From Desulfatitalea alkaliphila (GTDB taxonomy: Bacteria; Desulfobacterota; Desulfobacteria; Desulfobacterales; Desulfosarcinaceae): a stretch of DNA of 64,000 nucleotides. Both the position numbers and the translations under genes were made by a program. The notes below the pieces were generated by a model, which ran no database searches, was not told the origin of the DNA, and saw nothing but the letters and a program-made list of their open reading frames with translations. Location of the stretch: positions 1 through 64,000 of the forward strand of contig NZ_JALJRB010000013.1 in NCBI RefSeq assembly GCF_022968795.1. Direction: 5' to 3'. Shown here piece by piece: positions 17,624 through 27,291 of the stretch. Each line of letters begins with the position of its first letter. Position 1 is the stretch's first letter.

Positions 17624-17647
17624 GTTCTTTCCTTTTTATGTCGCCAG

Positions 17648-18664
17648 TCAGTGACTGATTGATGGGTTCAAATGTTTTTCCCAGAACTGAACCGCAAGAT
17701 CCAGCCATCCTTCGGCGTCTGTGCCTGTGCCTAGCCCGAAACCGTGACCGGCCGTTCTATAGCGTCGATATTCGACCTCAACTCCGGCTTCACGCAGATT
17801 CTTGACGCGTCTGTCGACAGACAAGACATTTGCAATACCGTCATTTGCGCTGGTTGTCATAAATGTCGGCGGAAAATCTTCAGAGAAACTGGACTGGCCG
17901 GTATAGGCGATAACAGCGGTTGACGGTTTCGGCAGATCGTCGCCCTTATACGCGGCGACTCCGCTAAAGGCGATATTGCCAACCATCCTGGCTCCGGCAG
18001 AGCCGCCCCATAGTGAGTAACCGGCCGTGCTGACCCCGAGTGCTTCCGCATTCTCGAAGATATAGGTTATAGCCGCCGCCAGGTCCTCCGTCGCCTTTTG
18101 CTGGCTACCGATGCGGTATCTTATGACAAAGGCGTTGTACTTCTTTTTGCTGATTTCCAAAGCAAGCGGAAATCCTTCATGCAGAGAGCCGACATAGGAA
18201 AACCCTCCGCCAGGACAGACAATGGCAAACGGTGCCCCCTTTTCGCCCCCATAGAAGAAGAGTCCGGTGTTCTCTTTTGCGGGGTCGTCCCGCTTTTGCT
18301 GTTCGGCGTAGAAGTCGTAGAAAACAGCCTTGCCGTCGTTGACATCATCAATCATACGGTTCAGCGCCCCGACAACGGTGTCGGGGTTCACGTGGCCGTG
18401 GTAAGGCATGAGCGAGCGGACATTGCTGAGCGGCGTATCGAGGTAACGAGTGTCTTGCTCTGTCGGCAGGATGAGCTGACTGAAGCTTTTAAAAGCCGGA
18501 TGCTCCACGATGTCACGAACCGAATCAGCGGTCGTAAGATGGGCATAACGTCCTTGCCCGTTTCCTTTTGTACCCAAGGATGCGCCTGTCTTTGCTTCCG
18601 CCATGGCGACACCACCCGTGAAACAGGTCAGAAATAGCATCAGGATGAATATCGATCTGCTCAT
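17648..18664 (-). CDS. Exported alpha/beta hydrolase (BD-FAE/acetylesterase-like)
   Basis: A 338-residue protein with a signal peptide (SRSIFILMLFLTCFTGGVAM). The oxyanion segment is IVCPGGGFSYVGS, the nucleophile elbow is LWGGSAGARM (G-G-S-A-G) near residue 215, and the acid and His appear near TTSANDGIA and TAGHGFGLGTG at the C-terminus, so the catalytic triad looks complete. ATG 18664 is chosen over an upstream in-frame ATG at 18790 because the signal peptide starts there. It is likely an esterase or xylan-type deacetylase-like enzyme in the periplasm; the substrate is unknown. Its GC is lower than that of the island to the left. Confidence 0.85.
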   Translation of the reverse strand: MSRSIFILMLFLTCFTGGVAMAEAKTGASLGTKGNGQGRYAHLTTADSVRDIVEHPAFKSFSQLILPTEQDTRYLDTPLSNVRSLMPYHGHVNPDTVVGALNRMIDDVNDGKAVFYDFYAEQQKRDDPAKENTGLFFYGGEKGAPFAIVCPGGGFSYVGSLHEGFPLALEISKKKYNAFVIRYRIGSQQKATEDLAAAITYIFENAEALGVSTAGYSLWGGSAGARMVGNIAFSGVAAYKGDDLPKPSTAVIAYTGQSSFSEDFPPTFMTTSANDGIANVLSVDRRVKNLREAGVEVEYRRYRTAGHGFGLGTGTDAEGWLDLAVQFWEKHLNPSISH

Positions 18665-18734
18665 TGCTCCATACTCTTGCTGGGATGAAATAGGTTGCTC
18701 TTGTTCGCTCGGCTTAAATTCCACGCTGCAAGCC

Positions 18735-19832
18735 CTAATCCAGCCCTTTCTTTGCCAACCAGGCGGATAAATGATCCGCGACCTCAACATTGTTCAGATC
18801 CGAGAACGGAAAATGCGTGTTGCCCTTGATCCCAACCTTGGGCAGGTGCACGACTGTCACGTCTCCGCCGTGTTTGTTGACCGTCTCGGCCCATTTTTCC
18901 GCCATTTGAACAGCGGCGTACCAGTAATCCAGGGCGGGATTTTCGTGGCGGGTGTTGGGGATATTGTCACCGTAGTAGACGACGATGGGAATCCGGGTCA
19001 GCTTTTTGAAGTCATCCATCGGAACGCCATAGGCTTCGAGTTGTTTGTTGAACCCGTTGGGAATGGGCGCGGGAACCTCGTTGTCAGGAAAGGGAAAGCC
19101 GCTGCCCGATTCATAGGTCACCACGGCTTTGATGTTCGGGCTTTTCATAACGGAAGCCCAGCCTGGCCCGCCGCCCTGGGAGTGTGTGACCAGGATTCCC
19201 GGTCCGGTCCTGGCGTACAACGCCGCGATGGCGTCGGATATCACATCCATGTCGAACGGGCCGGTGTTGGGCGTCATCTGGCGGAAGTACTGGTTCAGGG
19301 ATTCCTCGTCCTTCGGAAACTGCACTCCCGGATAGAAATCGGGCCATACGCCAAGGCGAAATTGCTGGAACCACATCTGCTCATCCGTATTCGGTGTAAG
19401 GTTCATGGCCACGGTACTGCGCCCGGCGCCACCGCGGCGGGACTGGTCGAGCAGGTAAACGCTGAAATTGCGCCGCAGGAAGATGTTTTGAAATCCCTCA
19501 CGACCGTCGGGCGTGCTTTCCCAGGTTTTGGAAAACTGTCCGGCTCCGTGCAGGAAGGTGAGGGGATATTTGCGGGCGTTTACCGGCTTCTGGTAAAACA
19601 CGTAGGCATGGTCGCCGTGCAGGGTTTGCCCGGCCGGTTCAAACGGCTTGTTCGGGTTAAAGGTGCCTGGTGTGCTGATGACCGTTCCACCAACGGCAAA
19701 ACTGCCTTGCTGCTGAATGACCAGCGGTTCAAGTTTGCCACTACTCTGGGCGACGGCACCGGCGGAGAAGCTCAAGCTGACCAATATCAGCGTGAGCGCA
19801 ACGATTAAGCTACGAAAGGTTTTCTTCTTCAT
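18735..19832 (-). CDS. Exported alpha/beta hydrolase (esterase)
   Basis: A 365-residue exported hydrolase. Signal peptide LIVALTLILVSLSFSAGAVA; strand-loop YPLTFLHGAGQFSKTW supplies the oxyanion region, and LVTHSQGGGPGW near residue 220 is the G/H-x-S-x-G nucleophile elbow. GNTHFPFSDLNNVEVADHL carries the likely catalytic His near the C-terminus. It resembles the family of secreted esterases often annotated only as alpha/beta hydrolase. Its 3' end reaches into the leader of the next hydrolase gene, and the 5' neighbour starts 12 bases away, consistent with one operon. Confidence 0.85.
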   Translation of the reverse strand: MKKKTFRSLIVALTLILVSLSFSAGAVAQSSGKLEPLVIQQQGSFAVGGTVISTPGTFNPNKPFEPAGQTLHGDHAYVFYQKPVNARKYPLTFLHGAGQFSKTWESTPDGREGFQNIFLRRNFSVYLLDQSRRGGAGRSTVAMNLTPNTDEQMWFQQFRLGVWPDFYPGVQFPKDEESLNQYFRQMTPNTGPFDMDVISDAIAALYARTGPGILVTHSQGGGPGWASVMKSPNIKAVVTYESGSGFPFPDNEVPAPIPNGFNKQLEAYGVPMDDFKKLTRIPIVVYYGDNIPNTRHENPALDYWYAAVQMAEKWAETVNKHGGDVTVVHLPKVGIKGNTHFPFSDLNNVEVADHLSAWLAKKGLD

Positions 19833-19843
19833 GGTTCAGCTCC

Positions 19844-20902
19844 TTACTTCAGCGTCCTGCCGAAGAACTCGGTCAATTTGCCCATGGCCTGGTCCACATA
19901 TTGCGGCTTCCAATAGGTTTCGATGTGGGTTGCACCAGCGATCATAAACAGCTCTTTATCTTTGGAACTGTGCGCTTCCTTGAAAGCATCCAGGGTCATG
20001 TACAGGGAATCGGCCTTGGCCCCTGCCATCATCAGTAACGGCTGGTTGATCAGGTCCATATTGCTGGCGGCATCAAATCTCATCAGATCGAGCAGACTGC
20101 TCATGGTGTACCGAAACTTTGAATTCGGGTGTGCGTGCGTCTTGCCGTAGTACCCGAACCCTTCACGATAGAGATCAAACGGCAGCTTGGCGATTTGTTC
20201 ATCTGTCAGCTTGGCATCGCCGGCATAGAGTATCTCGCCGCCGGCCGCTTCTTGTGCGCGGGCGTCTGATGCTTGCTGCAAACGATCCTGGATGGTGGAC
20301 ATTTGCGAGTCCATATAGCCGTTGCGTCTCACCCGACCAGAATTGAACATGCTTAAAGTCGCTACCGTTTTAAATCGCTTGTCAGTTTGGGCCGCTTTTA
20401 AGGAATAGCCACCACCGCCACAGATTCCAAGTAAAGCCAACTGGTTGGCATCGACCCCGGCGTACTGAGTGATAAAATCAGCCATGCCATGAATATCTTC
20501 AATTCGGTTGGCTGGCTTATCCACATTGCGCGGCACCCCGCCGCTGGCCCCCTGATACGCCGCATCCGCAGCGATGGTGATATATCCCTGTTCGGTCAGA
20601 CGTTGTGCATACAGCCCGGCAACCTGCTCTTTCACGCCACCATTGGGGTGAGCCACCACCACGGCCGGATATTTGTGACTGGGGTCATAGTTCGCCGGGG
20701 TGTAAACATTGGCGGAAATATCGAGACCATTCAGTTTGTAAGTGACCGGATGGATATTGACTTTCCCTTTGACATTTTCGGTAATCGCACCTTCGTAGGT
20801 CAGTGAAAATGGATTGCTTTTGTAGTCTGCAGCCATGGCTGCTCCTCCTGAAAGAGTGATAATTGTTGCCAATAGTGATATTGCGATTTTCAAACTAGAC
20901 AT
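19844..20902 (-). CDS. Exported dienelactone hydrolase-like protein
   Basis: A 352-residue alpha/beta hydrolase with a signal peptide (LKIAISLLATIITLSGGAAM). Conserved segments are YPAVVVAHPNGGVKEQ, YITIAADAAYQGASGG and the nucleophile elbow LLGICGGGGYSL, where Cys replaces Ser exactly as in dienelactone hydrolases; FMIAGATHIETYWKP contributes the His. It probably hydrolyses an ester or lactone in the periplasm. ATG 20902 has AAGGAGAACG immediately upstream. It is the third hydrolase of the block, which suggests that the cluster degrades or detoxifies a small ester or peroxide-type compound (inference). Confidence 0.88.
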   Translation of the reverse strand: MSSLKIAISLLATIITLSGGAAMAADYKSNPFSLTYEGAITENVKGKVNIHPVTYKLNGLDISANVYTPANYDPSHKYPAVVVAHPNGGVKEQVAGLYAQRLTEQGYITIAADAAYQGASGGVPRNVDKPANRIEDIHGMADFITQYAGVDANQLALLGICGGGGYSLKAAQTDKRFKTVATLSMFNSGRVRRNGYMDSQMSTIQDRLQQASDARAQEAAGGEILYAGDAKLTDEQIAKLPFDLYREGFGYYGKTHAHPNSKFRYTMSSLLDLMRFDAASNMDLINQPLLMMAGAKADSLYMTLDAFKEAHSSKDKELFMIAGATHIETYWKPQYVDQAMGKLTEFFGRTLK

Positions 20903-20979
20903 CTCGTTCTCCTTTTATATTGGCTTTTTTGTAATACTTCGGCATCCAGATGTATATTCAGTTGATCCAAGCAGGCCAT

Positions 20980-21728
20980 TTACAATACCTGAGCCGTCGG
21001 CCGGTACAGGATCTCGTTGATATCCACCTCGTCCGGTTGGCACATAGCAAAGGCGACCGCCTGCGCAAAGGAATCGACCGGGATTGCATACTCGTCGTAG
21101 AAATTACGAATATTGTCGGCAACGTCGGACTCGGTGACACTACCGGGCAGCTCGGTGGCGACGGCACCCGGCGAGATGACTGTCGTTCGGATGTTGTGTA
21201 GGGTTTTGCCTCTTGGCGGAGTCCTTCAGACAGTACCCGAACTGCATGTTTGGTGGCCGAATAGACTGCGCTGCCGGGACTGACCTTGTGCCCGGCCACC
21301 GAAGAGACGTTGATGACATGTCCGCTCTTCTGTTCCTTAATATACGGAAGCGCCGCAGAAATGCCGTACAGCACCCCCTTTATATTGACGTCGATCATCT
21401 GGTTCCAGTCGTCGACCTTGAGCCGTTCGAGCAGCGAGAGCGGCATCAGCCCGGCATTGTTGATGATGACATCGATGCGCCCGTAGGTCTGAACGGCCGC
21501 ATCGACCAGTCGCTTGACCTGGTCGGGGTCGGTAACGTTCGTAGCGATGGCTAAGGCATTGCCGCCGTTCTGGTTCAACTCTTCTGTCAGGGCTTGGAGG
21601 CGCTCGACACGCCGCGCACCCAGAACGACGCTTGCGCCCTGGGCCGAGAGAAACCGGGCGGTTGCCTCACCCAGCCCGCTGCTTGCGCCAGTAATGACCA
21701 CGACTTTTCCTTTGATGTTGTTGCTCAT
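20980..21728 (-). pseudogene. Short-chain dehydrogenase/reductase, 2-base frameshift
   Basis: Residues 1-180 are a normal NAD(P)-dependent [21 protein letters not shown] (cofactor loop), [30 protein letters not shown] with catalytic Ser, Tyr and Lys, and [12 protein letters not shown]. Near 21200 the sequence has TACACAACATCCG where TACAACATCCG is expected. Removing two bases restores [19 protein letters not shown] and an ordinary SDR C-terminus ending at a TAA at 20980. As written the frame runs on into a Ser/Arg-rich nonsense tail. Either a 2-bp duplication has inactivated the gene or the assembly has an error there. The catalytic core is otherwise intact. Confidence 0.8.
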
Positions 21729-21758
21729 GATATCTACTCCTTGTTGCTGTGCCGCCGT

Positions 21759-22787
<1,029 letters not shown>

Positions 22788-22935
22788 TTAAATTAGCAAC
22801 ATGCACAAAAAACAGGTAGACCAATCCTGTCGAATCATTGCCTATTCCTCTAAGGGCCGGTAAAAAATCATTGATGTATTACGATTTGGTAAGTATCATA
22901 GGCGGATATCAAGGCCAAAATATGGAGGCAAATCA

Positions 22936-23859
22936 ATGAAAACAAAGGATAATGTGTTGAGTTTCGCCATGAACGGTTTGGCGAACAGCATTGCCCGTTT
23001 AACTGAAAATGGAGAGTTGCGTACAACGGCGGTTCCAGGGTTGTCGCTCTATCGAAAAACAGAGCCCTCCGAGCCGCTCACAGGGATGTACGAACCGAGT
23101 GTCTGCTTGATTGCTCAGGGGGCTAAACGGGTATTGCTGGGGGATGACACATACGTATACGATGAAAACCACTATTTATTATCTGGGTTACACTTACCCG
23201 TAATTGCACAGGTAATCGAGGCTAGCCAGGAGAAACCATACCTGGGCCTCAGATTGACTTTTGATTATAGCGATATTTCTCATCTAATGGCGGACAGCCA
23301 ACTCCCCCCACCACGTACACAGAAAACAGACCGAGGCATGGCTACTGGGGAATTGACAGTACCATTACTAAATGCTTTTCAGCGGATAGTGGACTTGCTT
23401 GACCAAAAACAAGATATTCCAATATTGTCGCCTGTCATACAGCGTGAGATTTTTTATCGATTACTGGTGGGGGAACAGGGGGCTATATTGCGCCGGCTTG
23501 CAGTAACGGGCACCCAAAGCCAACAGGTTGCTCGAGCCGTATTGTGGCTAAAAGCAAATTTCTCACAGCCATTACGGGTCGATGAACTATCTGAAATGGC
23601 CAATATGGGTAAATCAACCTTTCATCACCATTTTCGTAGCATGACGGCACTTAGCCCACTTCAGTACCAGAAGCAACTGCGGTTACAAGAAGCGCGGAGA
23701 CTGATGTTGACAGAACACATTGATGCCGCCTCCGCTGCATTTCAAGTTGGCTACGAAAGTCCATCACAGTTCAGTCGTGAATACAGTCGCCTATATGGCG
23801 CACCACCGGTACGAGACATCATGACCCTGCGCCAACAGTCAACAAGTGTGAGTGGGTAG
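22936..23859 (+). CDS. AraC family regulator of the adjacent oxidoreductase/hydrolase block
   Basis: A 307-residue protein: an AraC N-terminal domain (YEPSVCLIAQGAKRVLLGD, residues ~55-75; HYLLSGLHLPVIAQVIEAS) and a C-terminal double HTH (LRVDELSEMANMGKSTFHHH, FRSMTALSPLQYQKQLRLQE, ASAAFQVGYESPSQFSREYS, RLYGAPP). This architecture matches regulators of aldo/keto reductase and dehydrogenase operons in proteobacteria. TATGGAGG precedes ATG 22936. It is divergent from the aldo/keto reductase gene, and activation of the 15.6-22.8 kb genes in response to a small aldehyde-like effector is likely (inference). Confidence 0.9.
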   Translation: MKTKDNVLSFAMNGLANSIARLTENGELRTTAVPGLSLYRKTEPSEPLTGMYEPSVCLIAQGAKRVLLGDDTYVYDENHYLLSGLHLPVIAQVIEASQEKPYLGLRLTFDYSDISHLMADSQLPPPRTQKTDRGMATGELTVPLLNAFQRIVDLLDQKQDIPILSPVIQREIFYRLLVGEQGAILRRLAVTGTQSQQVARAVLWLKANFSQPLRVDELSEMANMGKSTFHHHFRSMTALSPLQYQKQLRLQEARRLMLTEHIDAASAAFQVGYESPSQFSREYSRLYGAPPVRDIMTLRQQSTSVSG

Positions 23860-24042
23860 CACATTCCTCGCTACCAACTAAACTGGATACCTTCGTACAA
23901 CCGACAATACCTTTGCGTCTGGTTTTGCTCTCGGGCGTCCTTTTCTTTTACGGTGGTGCGGTGAACACCGCTGTCCCTTGCGGTGGATGACCACCGCACG
24001 CCAAACCCTTGCCAGACAAGGCTTTCATGGCCTTTGCGGTGA

Positions 24043-24771
24043 TTGCGAGGGCAGGACGCCTCGGCAGGATGTGAAATTCCATCATTACCACCGCAACCCG
24101 CCATCTATGTCTCCACCGGGCTCGACGTCCACGAGATCGAGGACGCCCGTGACTGGCCTGAAGACAGGGAGGTCAACGGCACGCTGTGTCGTCGTCTGTC
24201 GCCTGAATACTTTGCCTGGCTGCGTTCCCGCATGGTTACCGCCCAAGCCGCGCACAAGGCCGGAAAGCTCCCCGAGGATGCCTGGAACACGCTGCGGCAG
24301 CGATTCAACGCCCTGCAGGAGCTGGCCATCCGGGAGTTCGGCAAGGATAGCCTGCAGGAGGTCCTGCACTCTTTTTCCCAGAAGAGTTACCGGTCACCCG
24401 CGCTTCGTCCCGAGCCCCAGGAGAAACCCGTCGAAGTTCCCAGAAAGGACTGGATTTATCCCGGCAACCAAGCTTGGAAATGTAAGCAGCCGGTGACTTC
24501 CCAGGCAGTCGCCAAGGTCGACGCCATCAGTGAGGAGGCCATGGCCAAGGGTTGGTCCGAGGCACGCCTATATCAGAACCAGGGCCGGTTCCGGTTTCCC
24601 TGCGGCGAGGACTACGGCCTGGTCTGTTTCGTCGATGGCGATCAGGAGATTGGCGAGGTCACCGAGCGTTTTATCGAAATTGTCCACGGGCCGAAGTCCG
24701 GGCGTCCCAGCACGCTGCGGTTCTACAACCCGGACGTACCGCAGCCGTGGATGAAGAAAGTGGAGGATTGA
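24043..24771 (+). CDS. Homologue of the prophage protein at 52797-53585, damaged N-terminus
   Basis: From about residue 24 onward this is clearly the same protein as that at 52797-53585: LSPEYFAWLRSRMVTAQAAH, DWIYPGNQAWKC, KVDAISEEAMAKGWSEARLY, FPCGEDYGLVCFVDGD and STLRFYNPDVPQPWMKKVED. Its only available start is a TTG at 24043 directly after a TGA, and the N-terminal ~25 residues do not match the other copy, so the 5' end is probably broken. The family is unknown to me. It is followed after three bases by the same HTH partner as in the prophage, indicating a decayed second prophage of the same lineage. Confidence 0.7.
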   Translation: MRGQDASAGCEIPSLPPQPAIYVSTGLDVHEIEDARDWPEDREVNGTLCRRLSPEYFAWLRSRMVTAQAAHKAGKLPEDAWNTLRQRFNALQELAIREFGKDSLQEVLHSFSQKSYRSPALRPEPQEKPVEVPRKDWIYPGNQAWKCKQPVTSQAVAKVDAISEEAMAKGWSEARLYQNQGRFRFPCGEDYGLVCFVDGDQEIGEVTERFIEIVHGPKSGRPSTLRFYNPDVPQPWMKKVED

Positions 24772-24774
24772 GAC

Positions 24775-25026
24775 GTGAAGAAAAAGAAACGCTACGCCAA
24801 CGCCAAGGATGTCCTGCCCGAGGAACTCTTCGAGCAGATCCAAAAGCACTACACCGGGATTCTCTGGGGCCCCGCACCGAGCCGGTTTTACCGAGAGCGC
24901 CGCGACCTGGTGCTTGCCCTTCATCTGCAGGGGATCAGCAGCCAGGAGATCTCCAACCTCGCCGGTGTGACCACCCGCCGGGTCAACCAGATCATCGCCG
25001 CTGAACGAAAACAGGATCGAGACTAG
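24775..25026 (+). CDS. CD3324-like small HTH protein, second copy of prophage module
   Basis: An 83-residue basic protein (YANAKDVLPEELFEQIQKHY, RFYRERRDLVLALHLQGISS, TRRVNQIIAAERK). The C-terminal half is a helix-turn-helix and the N-terminus resembles CD3324-family proteins (from memory). It is about 55% identical by eye to the protein at 53575-53850. It is placed directly after the larger partner with a GTG at 24775, exactly as in the prophage, so the two genes form a conserved pair. Codon use is GC-rich like the surrounding DNA, indicating longer residence than the prophage copy. Confidence 0.75.
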   Translation: MKKKKRYANAKDVLPEELFEQIQKHYTGILWGPAPSRFYRERRDLVLALHLQGISSQEISNLAGVTTRRVNQIIAAERKQDRD

Positions 25027-25203
25027 TTATGGCCGGCGAATACGATTGGACCCATTTGGTATATAGTATTTAGCTGGACCGGGTCAGAGTCCCGCATAAC
25101 CGATCTGTCCATTGCCACAGCCCATTACTTGTAGTAAATCTGCGAGGCTGCCGAACCTCAAAAGGGTAAATGACGGGAAAGCCATCAGCGAAGCGGGGAT
25201 GGA

Positions 25204-27288
25204 ATGAAAAAAAAGGCACAGGAACTCCTGCAGCAGGCCTTGGCCGATCCGGCTGCCGATTTCAGGGATGGCCAATGGGTGTGCATTGAAGGCTTGCTGC
25301 GCCACCGCCGTCTGTTGGTGGTGCAGCGCACGGGCTGGGGTAAGAGCATGGTATATTTTTTGGCTACCCGCTTGCTACGGGACCAGGGGGCCGGAGCGGC
25401 ACTTTTGATCTCTCCCTTGCTGTCTTTGATGCGAAACCAGATTCAGGCGGCTGAACGCATCGGCATTCGGGCGGCCACCATAAATTCATCGAACCGCGAG
25501 GATTGGGAGACGGTGCAGCAGCAGTTGCATGATGGTCGCGTGGATATTCTGCTGATTTCCCCCGAACGGCTGGCCAATGACGATTTCCGCGAAGGTGTCC
25601 TGCTGCCGGTGGCGGACAAGATCGGTCTGTTCGTGGTGGATGAAGCCCACTGCATCTCGGATTGGGGGCACGATTTCAGGCCCGACTATCGACGCATCGT
25701 TCGCGTGCTGCTGGCCTTGCCGGGCAACATCCCTGTATTGGCCACCACGGCCACTGCCAATGACCGCGTGGTCCGTGATGTGGCGGCCCAGCTGGGCAAT
25801 CTGCAGGTCGTGCGGGGTCCTTTGGTCCGCGAATCCTTACGGCTGCAAAATATCTGGATGCCTAACCCGGCGGCCCGCATGGCCTGGCTGGCCCATCAAA
25901 TACCGCGCATTCCGGGCAGCGGCATCGTTTACACCTTGACCCAACGCGATGCCGAACGAGTGGCCCTGTGGCTCAGGCAGAACCATATCGAGGCCTGGGC
26001 CTACCATGCCGGTGTGGAAGATCGAGAGGAACTGGAGACCCGGCTGCTCGACAACCAAATCAAAGCCCTGGTGGCTACCGTGGCCCTCGGCATGGGATTC
26101 GATAAACCGGATCTGGGATTCGTCATTCACTTCCAGCGGCCGGGGTCGGTGGTGCACTATTACCAGCAGGTGGGCCGGGCCGCACGGGGATTGGATTCGG
26201 CCTTCGGGGTTCTTCTTGGCGGCCATGAGGATTCGGATATCACCCACTTTTTTATTCGCAATGCCTTTCCACCCCAGGTGCATGTGGACCAGGTGCTGGC
26301 GGCACTCAATGACGCCGAGGATGGTCTGACCATGACCATGTTGGAGCAGCGCGTGAACCTCAGGAAGGGGGAGATCGCCAAGACCATTAAGTACCTTTCG
26401 GTAGAGTCGCCGGCACCGATAGTCAAGCAGGGTAGCAGGTGGTTTGCCACCCCCATCGACTATGTTCTGGACCAGGCGGCCATCGAGAAGTTATGCGCGC
26501 TGCGGCGTGCAGAGCAGCAGGTGATGCTGGAGTATATGCAAACGCGTGAATGCCTGATGCATTATCTGGCCAATGCGCTGGACGACCCCCACGCCGGCCT
26601 TTGCGGCAAGTGCGCAAACTGCGAAGGGCAGCCTCTTTTGCCCACAGCTGTGGATGCCGACCTGGCCAATGCGGCCGCCCTGTTTCTGCGCCGCAGTTAC
26701 CAGGTGATCGATCCGCGTAAACGGTGGCCCGGTGCCGGGGCATTTCCAGAATTCGGTTTTTCAGGTACCATCACACTAAAACAGAGGGTCGAGGAGGGTC
26801 GGGCCCTGTGTCTGTGGGGGGATGCCGGTTGGGGTGAGATGGTTCGGCAAGGCAAGTTCGAGCATGGCCGATTCAGCGATGACCTGGTGGCAGCCTGCGC
26901 CGGGATGATCGAAGAGGCATGGCGGCCCAATCCGCTGCCGCGATGGCTGGCCTGTGTGCCATCGTTGAATCCGAAAACCGCGCAACTGGTCCCTGATTTT
27001 GCCCAGCGCCTGGCCGCGCGGCTGGGAATACCTTTTGTGCCCTGCGTTCATAAAACAAAAGGAAATAGGCCCCAGAAAGAGATGCAAAACAGTTTTTCAC
27101 AAGCCCGGAATTTGGATGGGGTGTTCGAGGTCGAGGAAACCCTGATGCCGGATGGGCCGGCGCTGTTGGTGGATGATTTGGTCGACTCGCGCTGGACCTT
27201 TACGGTCGTCGGCGCGCTGTTGAAACGGGCCGGGTGCCCGGCGGTGTTTCCCGTGGCCTTGGCCGTCAGTTCGCCAGGGGGCGCCTGA
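25204..27288 (+). CDS. RecQ-like helicase fused to a phosphoribosyltransferase domain
   Basis: A 694-residue protein. RecQ helicase core: TGWGKS at 43-48, VVDEAHCISDWGHDFRPDYR (DEAH 146-149), TTATA near 180, VALGMGFDKPDL near 300, QQVGRAARG near 325. A RecQ-type zinc region follows (CLMHYL, CGKCANCEG, residues ~450-480), and the C-terminus is a ComF-like phosphoribosyltransferase with ALLVDDLVDSRWTF at ~652-668, where the PRPP loop TTGAT is replaced by DSRWT. RecQ/PRTase proteins encoded next to DprA-like proteins resemble the ShosTA type of defence/toxin-antitoxin pair, in which the PRTase part is the toxin. ATG 25204 has GGGGATGG upstream. The next gene begins 4 bases after its stop. Confidence 0.9.
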   Translation: MKKKAQELLQQALADPAADFRDGQWVCIEGLLRHRRLLVVQRTGWGKSMVYFLATRLLRDQGAGAALLISPLLSLMRNQIQAAERIGIRAATINSSNREDWETVQQQLHDGRVDILLISPERLANDDFREGVLLPVADKIGLFVVDEAHCISDWGHDFRPDYRRIVRVLLALPGNIPVLATTATANDRVVRDVAAQLGNLQVVRGPLVRESLRLQNIWMPNPAARMAWLAHQIPRIPGSGIVYTLTQRDAERVALWLRQNHIEAWAYHAGVEDREELETRLLDNQIKALVATVALGMGFDKPDLGFVIHFQRPGSVVHYYQQVGRAARGLDSAFGVLLGGHEDSDITHFFIRNAFPPQVHVDQVLAALNDAEDGLTMTMLEQRVNLRKGEIAKTIKYLSVESPAPIVKQGSRWFATPIDYVLDQAAIEKLCALRRAEQQVMLEYMQTRECLMHYLANALDDPHAGLCGKCANCEGQPLLPTAVDADLANAAALFLRRSYQVIDPRKRWPGAGAFPEFGFSGTITLKQRVEEGRALCLWGDAGWGEMVRQGKFEHGRFSDDLVAACAGMIEEAWRPNPLPRWLACVPSLNPKTAQLVPDFAQRLAARLGIPFVPCVHKTKGNRPQKEMQNSFSQARNLDGVFEVEETLMPDGPALLVDDLVDSRWTFTVVGALLKRAGCPAVFPVALAVSSPGGA

Positions 27289-27291
27289 TTC

